Shown here: piece by piece, positions 22,637 through 33,485 of the stretch
Position numbering within the stretch: position 1 is the stretch's first letter
Layout of the letters: each line of letters begins with the position of its first letter
NCBI GenBank assembly: GCA_958450325.1
Contig: OY288262.1
Coordinates: 11,257,081 to 11,321,080, forward strand
Direction: 5' to 3'
Length of the DNA: 64,000 nt
Source: Agrostemma githago
Taxonomy: Eukaryota > Streptophyta > Magnoliopsida > Caryophyllales > Caryophyllaceae
Program-made: the position numbers and the translations under genes
The notes under the pieces: generated by a model
Told to the model about the DNA's origin: nothing
Databases searched by the model: none
What the model saw: only the letters and a program-made list of their open reading frames with translations

Positions 22637-23455
22637 ATGAGCGGTCGTCGTGCTCGCATCTTGACCTTTACTGACCCCTCGGCCGAAAAGGCGGAGGGTA
22701 GGGAAGGGTTGGGACTGACCTTGCCTCCTCTTCTGGGGGGCCTAGTGTTGGGATGGACGGGGAGGATTACCCGGACGGGGATGCCAACTTTCTTGACCCT
22801 GCCCCTTTCGATGTTATTGACTCTGACGACAAGGCGAGGGAGATTGACCCCTCCACCATCGTTGGTCCACTTGTCCCCAGGGAGTCGGGGAGGACCTATT
22901 ACTTAGATAAGTCCAAGTATCAAGTTCCCCTAAGAACCTACCCGGAGTCCAAGAACCGGGACTTGATTCTAGAGAGGAACGCTGCTGAGGCCATCGAGCG
23001 CTTTTACCATTTGGGGAAGGGTATACAATCGTTGTCCTTGGGGAGAGGGACATTGTTTGCTGCCCTCCTAACGGCTGTATTGCCGTCTATCATAAGTGCC
23101 TGGAATTTGGCTTGCGTTTCCCCCTGCACCCCTTTTTGGAGGAGACATTTAGGCGAATGAACGTGGCCATCGCCCAGTTGACCGCCGTGTCGGTCAGGTC
23201 ACTGATAGCTTACACGTGGACCTGCCTGTTCCATGGTGAGGGGCCCTCCATTGATGCTCTGAGGTACATGGTCGGCCTGCAGATGGTGTCCTCTTCTGGG
23301 GGTGATGGATCCCCTGGATATTGGTCTGTCCAAAGGCAAAAGGGGTACACCTTGGTCTGGCCAGTCATGAATAGCTTGAAGGACTGGAAAAACAACTTCT
23401 TGTACGTGCACAGCGCCACAGGGTGGAAGATTCCTCGGCACTTCAGGAACCATGT
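22637..23455 (+). pseudogene. Tat antisense gene, exon 1 (first part): 'putative gypsy type transposon' domain
   Basis: Antisense to gag-pol. It starts at ATG 22637 (MSGRRARILTF). Frame changes near 22700 and 23040 break it. The last third has the pattern of the plant 'putative gypsy type transposon' family (Pfam Transposase_28): VYHKCLEFGLRFPLHPFLEE, then a long helix region and W-V----GY. Despite the Pfam name, no transposase activity is known. Antisense ORFs at this position are reported for Tat-lineage elements. The frame runs to CATGT, where the solo LTR at 23456 entered, and continues from 26155. Confidence 0.72.
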
Positions 23456-23844
23456 TGTAGACACCCGCATTTTGACCGCCAGGTGTCTATGGCAGTTTCC
23501 AAAAAACACCCGATGATGATCGGAAGCTAACGTGTTTCTATGCGCTCGGATACGGGCTCAAATCCATTAATCGTTGGTAACACACTTACAGAGTACAAAT
23601 CTCACCAAACGGACCTCAAATCCAGGCCCAGTGGATCATTCCGAGTCAAACAAGACTAATTTGGGCCAAAACCGACACCGGAAATAAAACCAACTTTTTG
23701 CGATTGGGTCAACCCCGGTCAAATTCGTTTCCGAGACACACAAAAAACAGCCATACAATCATCAAAAGTCCAAGTCAAACACAAAACCCATCAAACTCAA
23801 AGTCAAAGGTCCAAAACAATGGACCCGTGCAACCCGACTGGGCC

Positions 23845-23947
23845 ACTCGATCGAGTGACCCACCCACTCGATCGAGTGGGCTTGTTTCAAGCCCGACGGC
23901 AGGCTTCACGGGCCACTCGACCGAGTTGGCCTCATACTCGGTCGAGT
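23845..23947. repeat. Palindrome cluster 1 of LTR B
   Basis: Four 12-bp palindromes of type ACTCGATCGAGT (23845, 23866, 23915, 23936), ending 30 bases before the TATA box. Two have C or G in place of the central A or T. Confidence 0.93.
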
Positions 23948-25129
23948 AACCCTAATCCGGGTGCCCTAGCCTTTCCTATATATACCCCCCATGCAACACA
24001 CATGCAACCAATCTTTTTGCAACCTCAAAAAACCCTAGAGCAATCATTACACACACAACCCTAATCAACTTTCATACACACTTTCAAAACCCTAATCAAC
24101 ATCAAGATCAAACCCTAAGCAACATCAAAATTCAACCCTAATCAAGATCAAATTCAAACCCTACCTAGTTTTAGGAATCAATCCCAAGCCACCACAACTT
24201 AACCTCCATAAAACCTTGAAGACTCTTGTGTTAAAGCCACGGTTACGAGTCCGTTCCGAGACAAGAACATGTAGGTTGAGGGTGTCAAAACCCCTTTCTC
24301 TCCTTCTTCTCTTCCTCACGTCGTCTTCATCTTCCTTTTCATCTTTTTTTCGTTTTTTTTTTATTTTGTTCATTGCATTGTAATATCGATAATATTATTA
24401 GTACAAAACATTAAAATACTTATTGATTTGTGTCGAATGTGAGTGATGGTGGGATAAGGAAAACCGCATATACAAGTGTACTGCACACGCGTCGTCGGTC
24501 GCTTATCCCACCACCCCGATTGTTTGATTATTGAAATAAGTCAACGTAAACGATAATTCGTTTTTTTTTTATTTTTTGTAGTCATCATCATCGATCTTGC
24601 ATTCATCAATTTTTAAAATCAATTCTAATAAGGGTCGAAACCCGTTGACACGGATCCGACATCACAATCCCTAGGGATTTATTTCGATGTCGGAGAAGTC
24701 GAGGGAATCAAGTTTTTTATTTATTCAAGTCAAGCGTCGATTTTAGATTCGATACCAATTCCATAATTGGATACCGAATCTAACGATCAAGTCACATGAA
24801 TTAATTAACGGATTTGTTCATATCACGATAATTAATTTAAGATGACTAAAATTAATCTTTTTTTTATTATTTTATTTTCACTCTAATATTCCATATCGAT
24901 TCAATAATCGAATATGGGATATAACGAGTATTCAAAATTAGAATCGGGTATAAATTCAACAATATTTATATTCGGTTCAACAAAATTCGCGATTTATAAA
25001 AAAACCAAATCGAACATAAATTGTGCAATATTTATGTCCGATTCGGTAAAACCGTCAAATTATCAAAAATTAAAAGCAATTTCAAAATCAACAATTAAAT
25101 TGCAAACGAACCAAGTTCGTACAGGTGCC

Positions 25130-25349
25130 ACTCGACCGAGTGCCTTAGTCACTCGATCGAGTGACATCCTAAAATCAGATCAGAATGCCTATTACGACCC
25201 CCACTCGATCGAGTCTCACAGTTACTCGGTCGAGTGGCCATGTACTCGACCGAGTTGGTCAATAACTCGGCCGAGTACGGTCTAAAACGCAAAACAGAAT
25301 CATCTTTTATAGGTCCACTCGATCGAGTCCATCAACCACTCGATCGAGT
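25130..25349. repeat. Palindrome cluster 2 of LTR B
   Basis: Eight copies of ACTCG(A/G)(T/C)CGAGT start at 25130, 25151, 25203, 25224, 25244, 25265, 25317 and 25338. They lie about 1.2 kb downstream of the TATA box, within transcribed LTR. Confidence 0.93.
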
Positions 25350-26154
25350 GACCGCATAACGACTAAAACAACGAGTCGTACATTCTCTTATTTTCTAAAC
25401 TCGATAGTATTTTGCGGCTTAGGTCAACATGTGCTTAATTAATCACGTGTATACTATCTTTTCAAACCATACCTCTCATATTTGCACCTTTTCATCTCAT
25501 CTCATATTTGCACAAACCGTTATTATTCGTTATATCATTACATCGTTACTAACGCGTTTGTTATTTCTTTTGTCAATTTAATTATTGTTCGTTTATTGTA
25601 CTAAATGAACCCACATGCTAAAATTCCACTTTGACGTAGAATTAATTGCATTAAATTGACTTATAAACCCTTTTCAATTTCATTCACATGCCTAGGAAAA
25701 ACAATGTTTGCATAAGCATTTTTCCCGTTTTACTAACGCGCGTATTGTAAGTCATTCGAATTCTTAGTAGAGGCCGCTAATGTGCGGGTGGGGTTGGGTG
25801 TCCTTTGTGGGCTTCCCAACACGTACCCTCACCCCTTTCTCAGAACCTCGGTTTCCGGATGTCCGAAACCGTTGGCGCACGAGAGTCATTCATACACGAT
25901 ATCCGATAATGTCGGTATCGGTATCGCAATGCAAAGGGACGAGCCCAATAAACTCTGACATCCGAAATGGGCCGTATTTTGTATACGGACCACTACGACA
26001 TAGAGTGGGCTCGAATGGTTCCGAATAACCAAAAAATTCGGTGGCGACTCCACATAGACCTAAATTTCAATTCGATCCATTCTCATATGGAGATTCATTC
26101 GCCTCCCCAAACCCGCGCGTGGCCGCGTCGGGGTGGACCTATGTCATGTCCACA

Positions 26155-26988
26155 CATGTTCACACGAGACTGGAAACTCGCCAGGAATACCACCCTAGAG
26201 TTGGGGGGAGGGCCCTCGAGGTGAAATTGAATAACAAGGACGAGGAGCTGGTGAAGAAATTCGTCGCTCTGGTAGACAAGTCAGGCGTCCTGGTTTCTGG
26301 CTCCCTCATGCGGAGCTCATAGCTACTGATGACTATCTAACTCGAGTGGGTCTGAATCCTGGCCTCGATGGAGGTAGTTCAGGGACATTATTGACATTAT
26401 CTCTTTCCAGCCCCACCTTTCCATATTTTTCTAACTGATCTCTCCTTTGCCTCGCAGATCTTGCCACCCGAACCTGGTCAAGGAAAGAGGTGAGGAGACT
26501 CGGTCTGGATGACGACTTCACCATTGTTACAAGGCGTCCCTCCCTTCCTTCTAGCTATAAGAAAGGTGAGAAGAATTTGATGAATTACTTGAAGGGCATC
26601 CCTGCCAACCGAGCGAGACTTCCTCTCCCTCCTAGGCTACCGCCTGCCAAGCTGGCGGCTCCCCCTTCTGCTGCTCGCGGCGTGGAGACGGAGGCTGCCT
26701 CGGAGGCCACCCCCTCTCCCGCTAGCAAGCAGGGAGGTTCCCCTGCAGGGTCTCGTAATCCCCTAGGACCGCAACCTGCTGGCTCTAAGGAGACTGGGGA
26801 GAGTGTTCCACTGGAGAGCAGGAGGAAAAAGAACAGGGAGCCCACAGGCGCTGCGCATGTGGTTGATCTAGAGGCCGACACACTTGACCCCAATTGCCCT
26901 GCTCACAATGTCCCAGGTGCCCTCCTTTCAGAGGAGAATGCTGAGTTCCACTACACTGCTGGCGACAGCCTTGACGTCTCTGCCCTGT
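26155..26988 (+). pseudogene. Tat antisense gene, exon 1 end and exon 2, with an 84-nt intron
   Basis: Coding resumes in frame after solo LTR B (HTRLETRQEY, then LVKKFVALVD). A frame change near 26280 is needed to keep reading (WLPHAELIATDDYL). An intron is inferred at 26374-26457: GTAGTT donor, a branch-like CTAAC at 26431, a pyrimidine tract and a CGCAG acceptor. Splicing joins GLDG to DLATRTW in one frame and removes a stop. Exon 2 encodes a basic segment, then a low-complexity A/P/S-rich linker and an acidic stretch (VVDLEADTLD). It is interrupted at 26988 by solo LTR C. Confidence 0.65.
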
Positions 26989-28083
26989 TGTGGACATGAC
27001 GTAGGTCCACCCCGACGCGGCCACGCGCGGGTTTGGGCAGGCGAATGAATCTCGTGGTAAGATTGTTCTCGGGTTCGAAATTTAAGTCAAAGTTGGAGTC
27101 GCCACCGAATTTTATGGTTATTCGGAACCATTCGAGCCCACTCTATGTCATCACGGACCGTACACAAAGTACGGCCCATTTCGATTTCAGAGTTTATGGG
27201 GCTCGTCCCTTTGCATTCTGATACCGATACCATCTACACCGGTTGTCGTGTAAAGAATGACTCTCGTGCGCCAACGGTTTCGGACATCCGGAAACCGAGG
27301 TTCTGAGTAAGGGGTGAGGGTACGTGTTGGGAAGCCAACTAAGGACACCCAACCCCGCCCGCACATAGCGGCCTCTACTAAGACATCGTGTATGTTCGTG
27401 TACGCGCGCTAGTAAAACGACTAAATGATATGCAACCAGCGTTTTCGGCTAAACATGCGAATTTTGTGTTAACTACGTCATTTAATGCATCCAACTATTG
27501 TCGAAGTTGTTTAGCATGCGAGGTTCATTTATAAAGCAATAAGCATCAAAATAAATAAAGCTCGTAAATACGTACAAAATACACGGGCGGAAATACAACC
27601 CGGCCAATACAAAAATAACGAATAATAAAATAGCATAAACGGAAAATATATAAAAAAGAGAGCGATAAATAAATAAATGACTCGAAACGGACCCGTATAT
27701 AATAAATACACACTAGACCGTAAGTTGTGCAAGTGGACGAACTTCGATTAAATACACATTATATTGTGTACTAATCGAAGGACGGAGATATGGGACCTAG
27801 GCGTGGTGCTAGCCCGATCCCGAATCTCGTTGCCTTGTCCCGACCTATCACCTCGAAATGTTGGCGTCCAAATTAATCACGTGTCGGATACGACTAAAGA
27901 GTCGTCGACGCAAGACTAATAGTGAAGGACAATCGATCAAAGTCGTTTTAAGTGTAGTGATATGCATGCGTTTTGAAAAATGGAATTACGTGATTGACTT
28001 TGCACGCTACGACTAAGTCGTAAAAAAAAAGACGAGGCTCAAATGATGCATTAAAGTCCTCGGATTTTTGGGCTACAGGACCC

Positions 28084-28190
28084 ACTCGATTGAGTCATGG
28101 CCTGGACTCGATCGAGTGCATCTTCGAGATGGCTACTGCCCAGTTTTTGGGGTGTTACTCGATCGAGTGGCTCATGGCACTCGGTCGAGT
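28084..28190. repeat. Palindrome cluster 2 of LTR C
   Basis: Four ACTCGATCGAGT-type palindromes (28084, 28106, 28157, 28179) in the transcribed part, matching the second cluster of LTR B. Confidence 0.9.
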
Positions 28191-29117
28191 GCCCCCTGTA
28201 CGAGTTATAACTCGTTTCATTTTTTTATTAAAAATTGACGGTTGGTCGAGTTAAATAAAAAATATCGCATGATTTTAATTTAACTCGGCTTCCGGTGCTA
28301 TAATCATGTATTTATACGATTATAATACCGTTGTCGGAATTTTATGGAAAATGCTATTACGGGATTGAAAAATTCGATTAGCGACGAAATTTTATCCCTC
28401 TGTGTCACAACATCGATAATAATCCTAACGGATTATGTGATGCCGATTTTCACGTCAACGGGTTTCGCGCTAATCTTAGAAATGGAGTCCTACGCGTTCA
28501 ACTATGAGCGACCACGATCTCATTACGCCCTTGAGTACATTGGGGCGGCGCTCCTCGAATGGGTGCCACCTCTGTCATTGCTCGTAAAGGGATTAAACGG
28601 ACTTTGGATGATCGTCATAGTCAAACGGGTTAGGATCCGAATTTTAGTATCAGTATGTATATATACACGGTATATAAATGTTAGAATGCGGAATTTAAAA
28701 TGTTAATAAACAATAAAAATGTTAGTGTTAAAGTTAGTGTTAGTGTTAGTTTACTAATACAATTATAATATGAAATACAAAAACGTATATATAAAGGAAA
28801 CGAAATAGTAAAGATTGAGACGGGGTTTATGACACCCTCAATATACATGCTTAGTAAGGCCTCGGCAATGGACTCGTAATAGCGACGGGAACGCGGGAGT
28901 ATCGAGGATGTATGCAAGTTATGGTGTTTGTGTGTGTGTATTGGTTTTACGAGGGATATTAACTCGGTTTTTTGACTAAGGTTGCTTAGGGTTTGTAGTA
29001 TGGAAGTGATGAGGGTGGATTAGGGTAGAAATGTAGGGTAGAATTGCATTCATCGAAACTGAAAAATGAGAAGGGTTTGAGGGGTATTTATAGAGTTTAC
29101 CCCTCGACCTAGGGTCA

Positions 29118-29223
29118 CTCGATCGAGTGGCCCTAGTGCACTCGATCGAGTGCCTTTGAAAACGGGTTTGTTCCGGATTTTTTGGCTCCACTCGACCGAG
29201 TGGGTCAATCCACTCGATCGAGT
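29118..29223. repeat. Palindrome cluster 1 of LTR C
   Basis: Four copies (29118, 29141, 29190, 29212) directly upstream, on the minus strand, of the TATA box at 29085-29093. Same position as cluster 1 of LTR B. Confidence 0.92.
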
Positions 29224-29612
29224 GGATCAAGTTGGACGAGCCATTTTAGGAAATGGTTGACTCTTGATCTTTTTTGAATTTTGTATTTGGGTGCAATTTT
29301 CTAGAAGCGCATCAGGCTGTTTTTGTGTGTCGGATTTGTCTTTGACCGGGTTTTGACCCGGTCACCAAAAGACAGTTTTTATTTTTGGTGTCGGTTTTGG
29401 CCCAAATTAGTCTTGTTTTGCTCGGAACGACCCACTGGGCCTGAATTCGAGGTCGCTTTTGAGAGATTTGTACTCCGATAAATGTCCACGTCGGATATTA
29501 TTGATTTCGAGCCCATATTCGAGTATACTATGTCACGTTTGCGTCTGATCATCATCGGGTGTTTTGTCGGAAACTGCTATAGACACTAGTAGGCAAAATG
29601 CGTGTGTCTACA

Positions 29613-30450
29613 CCTGCTCTCTGACTCTAGCGCCGTTTTGGCAGACCATATCACCAAGTCTGTAACCTCCACTACTAACCAGGTGCTCCAGTACATCCAG
29701 CGTACTTTCAGGGTGCTTCAGGCCTCTGCTGAGTTGGCGGCACTTAGCCGCCTGAGCGATGAAGAACTAACTGTTACTCTCGGACTCCCTCTCTCTGACC
29801 GCCTGGCCTTGATTCAGAAGGACGTTACCCTCATTGCCAGCTTGAAGGACCAACTGGCGAAGAGAGAGGGTGACTTGGAGGAAGCTAAAGTTCAGGCGGC
29901 CCTCTGGAAGACCCAGGGCGAAAGAGCTATAAGGGAGGCGTCCAGCCTGGAGGAGGAGCTGAAAAAGGCCAGGCAGGCTGCTGTTGAGCTAGAGCAGGCT
30001 AAGAAAGCGGGGGCTGAGTTGGAGCACACAAAAAGAAAGGCGATTGACCTAGAGTAGCGCCTGTCCAAAGCTGACTCAGACTTCCAGAAGGCCCAGGATG
30101 ACTTGAAGGCAAAGAGTGAGGAATGACAGAAGGAGAAAGATGCCATAGTTCAGGAGGCTGAGGCTGCGGTGGAAATGGGCTTTAATGATGGCGCCTCCTC
30201 CTCCTTGTAGTTTGTCATGGAAGTTATTAGGGAAATGCTTCCTGACTTTAATGAGGATGCCTTCAGAGATCTTTATGCCGTCAAGAATGACGCCCGAGCA
30301 AATAGGTCGCCTGAGGAGGCTACTGGCCCTGACCAAGGTGCCCCCCTGCTTATCATGCGGGGCAGTCGTCCTCTGAGGGCTCTTGTCCTTACCCTGCTGC
30401 GCCTTCGCTCCTTTGCTGATATTTTGATCTTTTTGCGCGCCGGGTCCTGA
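29613..30450 (+). pseudogene. Tat antisense gene, exon 2 C-terminal coiled coil
   Basis: Joining 26988 to 29618 restores one frame (SALLSDSSAVLAD). The segment is a long heptad-rich coiled coil (LIASLKDQLAKREGDLEEAKVQ and similar, about 29800-30180). Stops at 30055, about 30124 and 30208 break it. The end (EMLPDFNEDAFRDLYAV, then SPEEATGPDQGAP) is in the C-terminal part, and the natural stop is uncertain because of a frame change near 30340. A coiled-coil C-terminus after a Transposase_28 domain is common in such plant proteins. Its role is unknown. Confidence 0.65.
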
Positions 30451-30585
30451 TGTGGCCGGCTGCCTATTTGGTGTAATATTTTAACTTTTCTGTTCATGGA
30501 TTTTATCGTCCCTCTATCAAACTCTTTCATTTGTTTACGAACGTATCCTTTTTGTTTCTATTTTGCCTGCTTTTTCTTTCAAGAT
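30451..30585. other. Spacer between the antisense gene and tandem array
   Basis: AT-rich non-coding DNA, presumably the antisense gene's 3' UTR. No clear motif. Confidence 0.4.
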
Positions 30586-31080
30586 CAGGCCCAGCCCTGG
30601 CTTCTGGTTGAAGTCCAGGGAACCTGCCCCCTGCCTGCCCAGAGGTTGGTAGGGGAAGTTAGTGTTTTTTATACAAGGTTGGGGGATGCCCCCAATCCTT
30701 CTTCATTCGGCACGTGGGGCCTGGCCTAACCCTGACGTCCGGTAGAAGTCTAGGGGGCCTGCCCCCTGCCTACCTGGGGGTAGGTAGGGGGACTCAGCGT
30801 TTCTTATACAAGGTTGGGGGATGCCCCCAGTCCTTGTTCATTCGGCACGTGGGGCCCGTCCTGTCCCTGGCTTCTGGTCGAAGTCTAGGGGGCCTGCCCC
30901 CTGCCTGCCTGGTGGTAGGTAGGGGGACTTAGCGTTTTTTATACAAGGTTGGGGGATGCCCCCAGTCCTTGTTCATTCGACGCGTGGGGCCCGGCCTGAC
31001 CCTGGCTTCTGGTCGAAGTCCAGGGGGCCTGCCCCCTGCTTGCCCAGAGGCAGGCAGGAGGACTTGGGATTTTGTTGGGG
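30586..31080. repeat. About 135-bp tandem repeats between pol and the antisense gene
   Basis: Three full units start near 30586, 30720 and 30856, and a partial unit near 30991. Each has GGGGGATGCCCCCA, CCTGCCCCCTGCCT and ATACAAGGTTG. Units 1 and 2 end with GGCACGTGGGGC, a G-box; unit 3 has ACGCGTGG there. Tat elements are known to carry tandem repeats here that can seed satellites. Confidence 0.92.
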
Positions 31081-31302
31081 GGTCCATTTTTCCCGGTCTT
31101 GGCAACAGGGGGCCTCCCCTATTGCCCCCTGCTCGTTTGTGTGTGGAAATGCCAGTTTGAACGGACAACGAGTATAAACCTCAGAGTTTTCATTTCTTGT
31201 AGTAAAAAACTTTTAAAACAGCTATGGTCGGAGCCGTCGACATTCTATTCTGACCGTCCTCCGCCAATTTTTCTGAAAAGAAAACTACTTAGTTTCTTAG
31301 TG

Positions 31303-32533
31303 CTAGACATAGTACTTTTTTAGAGTGTCTGCGTTCCAGTGTGCAGCCAACTCCTGGCCTTCAAGATTAGCAATTCTGTAGGTACCTGGCCCCATAATCC
31401 GGGTTACCTCATACGGGTCTTCCCAATTGGCGCTCAGTTTTCCATGCTCTCTTGACTTTCCTACCGCCTGCGTTTTCCTCAAGACCAAGTCTCCTACTTG
31501 GAAACTTCTTTCATTCACCTTCTTGTTGTATGCTTTCCTCATTCGCTGCTGGTAGGCGGCTATGTTAACGCCGGCCTCCTGCCTTACTTCACCGACCAGG
31601 TCCAAAGCCTCGGTCATGGCTGCTTCATTATCCGCCCTATTATACTGCTGGGATCGCAGGGTGGGGATTCATGCCTCAATGGGCAGCAGGGCCTCCGCCC
31701 CGTGAACCAGGCCAAAGGGTGTTTGTCCCGTGGACTCTTTTCGAGTGGTCCTGATTGACCAAAGTATGCTTGGCAATTCGTCTGCCCACCTGCCCTTGAG
31801 TTCATCCACCATCTTTTTGAGCCCATTCAGAATTTGTTTGTTGGCAGCTTCAGCTTGCTCGTTAGTTTGGGGATGGCAGACAGCAGAGTAGGCGACTGCT
31901 ACGCCGTGGCTTTCTAGCCAGGCTCTGAGGGGGTCGTTGTCGAATTGTCTTCCGTGATCGAACACCAGCATTTTTGGTAGGCCGAACCTGGTTATGATAT
32001 TTCTCCAGATTACCTTCCTGACTGCAGGCTCGGTAATGTTTGGGACTGCTTCAGCTTCGATCCACTTGGTGAAATAGTCGATCCGTACTATCAAAAACTT
32101 CCTGCCCCCAGTCGCAACAGCAAAGGGGCCTAAATGTCCATTCCCCACTGGGCGAAGGGGATGGAGACAAGATTGGCCTGAGCTCCTGGGCTGGGGCGTG
32201 AATTGATGGGGCGAACAGTTGGCATTTTCTGCACCTCTGGGTTAGATCTCTTGCGTCAGCCAGCATGGTTGGCCAGTAGTAGCCTGCCCTTAGGGCCTTC
32301 TGGGCTAGTGACCTCCCTCCTATGTGATGGCCACAGATTCCCGAGTGGATATTATCTAAAACCTCTGCAGCCTGCCCTGCCCCCAGGCACTTGAGCAGGG
32401 GTGAGGAGAATGAATTCTTGTACAGCTCTTCTCCAATTAGTATGAACCATGCTGCTTTTGCCGGCATCTTTCTTTTTTGGGCAGGGTCAGAGGGAAATGT
32501 TCCGTACTTCTTGAATTGAATGATTGGGGTCAT
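31303..32533 (-). pseudogene. Tat integrase
   Basis: Inserts element cDNA into the genome. In order on the minus strand: an HHCC-type zinc finger (HSGICGHHIGGRSLAQK, then CRKCQ); the catalytic core with the first D in RIDYFTKW, the second in VFDHGRQF and the E in NEQAEAANKQ; and a C-terminal domain (FQVGDLVLRK, GPYEV-type WEDPYEVTRI, AAHWNADTLKKYY). A frameshift near 32150 separates finger and core, and a TGA near 31666 separates core and tail. A TAG at 32531-32533 splits it from RNase H. Stop at 31303 is the natural pol end. Confidence 0.9.
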
Positions 32534-33022
32534 CTAATCTCCGGGCCCTGCTTCTTCAATTGCGTTGACCGACTGGCAGGTGGTGGTGGATTTTTCTTGG
32601 ACAACGTCCTGCATGCTAGAACTGGCTAGCTTTGATAGGGCATCTGCCCGGATATTCTGGGATCGGGGTATTTGCTTGACTTCATAGGACTTCAAACCTG
32701 ATAGTTCCTGCTTCACCCTCTCCAGATATGCAGCCATGGCTTGATCCCTAGCCTCGTATTCTCCGTTAATCTGGTTAACAATAAGCTGGGATTCAGTTGC
32801 TAAGATAACTCGCTCGGCCCCTGCAGATCTGGCCAGATTAATCCCTGCAAGGACGGCTTCATACTCGGCCTCGTTGTTCGATGCAGGGAAGGTGAACCTG
32901 AGTGCGTGCTCAAAGTCCACTCCTTCGGGGCTGGTCAGGACAACCCCTACCCCCACACCATTGGCCGTGGAGGACCCATCTGTGTATACCACCCATTCTC
33001 CGGCAGGGGGGGGGGGGGTCAT
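32534..33022 (-). pseudogene. Second, archaeal-type RNase H (aRNH) of Tat pol
   Basis: Shows VVYTDGSSTANGVGVGVVL (first D), NNEAEYEAVLAGI (E), ATESQLIVNQINGEY (an E where D is usual) and RADALSKLASS near the end. It follows the ordinary RNase H, giving the dual-RNase-H order typical of Tat. A run of 13 G at 33006-33018 marks the frameshift from the preceding frame. The changed third acidic residue could weaken it even without the breaks. Confidence 0.85.
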
Positions 33023-33455
33023 CTCCTTCTGAGTGGGAACATTCAGCCAGGAAATCCGCCAAGGCCTGTACCTTGATGGCGGTCCTGGACTGGTATGATA
33101 TTCTCAGCCCGCTTAATTCGATGGCCCATTTCAGCAGTCTCCCAGACTTCTCAAATTTTTCCAGTACCTTTTCTAGTGGTTGGTCGGTTAGTACCACGAC
33201 AGGGTGTGCGTCAAAGTATGGCCTAAGCTTTCTGGCGGCGACGACGACTGCGTAGGCTGCTTTCTCCACCAACGGGTAGTTTCTTTCGGCTGCCCCCAGG
33301 GCGTGGCTCATGAAATAGATGGGCTGCTGGGAGCCTGCTTCTTCCCTTAAGATCACCGCACTTACTGTCGAATTCGTTACAACGATGTAGAGGAAGAGCT
33401 TTTCCCCTGTCACTGGCCTCGTCAGGGTGGGAAGCCTCTTCAAATGTTCCTTCAA
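32910..33455 (-). pseudogene. Ordinary retroelement RNase H domain of Tat pol
   Basis: RT_RNaseH type: FLYIVVTNSTVSAVIL, then QPIYFMSHAL, YPLVEKAAYAVVVAARKLR, VVLTDQPLEKVL and LLKWAIELS. The opening would normally have an acidic residue (YLAVSD/LYLSVSE-like); here it is YIVVTNS, so catalysis may be lost. A TAG near 33483 separates it from the reverse transcriptase. It overlaps the next frame at the G-run frameshift. Confidence 0.85.
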
Positions 33456-33485
33456 CTGCTCAAAAGCCTCTTTCTGTTCGTCTTC

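Larger units (their letters stand above)
23456..26154 (+). mobile_element. Solo LTR B, related to the LTRs of element A
   Basis: 2699 bp, starting TGTAGACACCC and ending GTCCACA, flanked by CATGT at 23451-23455 and 26155-26159. It has no interior, so it is a solo LTR left by recombination. Ends and the 3' third match LTR A closely; the middle differs. TATA is at 23977-23984. Removing it plus one target copy rejoins the antisense gene in frame. Confidence 0.93.
26989..29612 (-). mobile_element. Solo LTR C, same family as LTR B, reversed
   Basis: 2624 bp, TGTGGAC...GTCTACA, the reverse complement of the A/B LTR layout. Flanked by CCTGT (26984-26988) and CCTGC (29613-29617), a target duplication with one change. 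The minus-strand TATA box is the complement of 29085-29093. The rightmost 50 bases are slightly rearranged. The 120-residue ORF at 28344 lies wholly in this LTR and I do not treat it as a gene. Confidence 0.9.

Noticed and set aside
28344..28706. 120-residue plus-strand ORF with hydrophobic stretches
   Set aside because: It lies inside solo LTR C, antisense to the LTR direction, has no family pattern, and is explained by chance.
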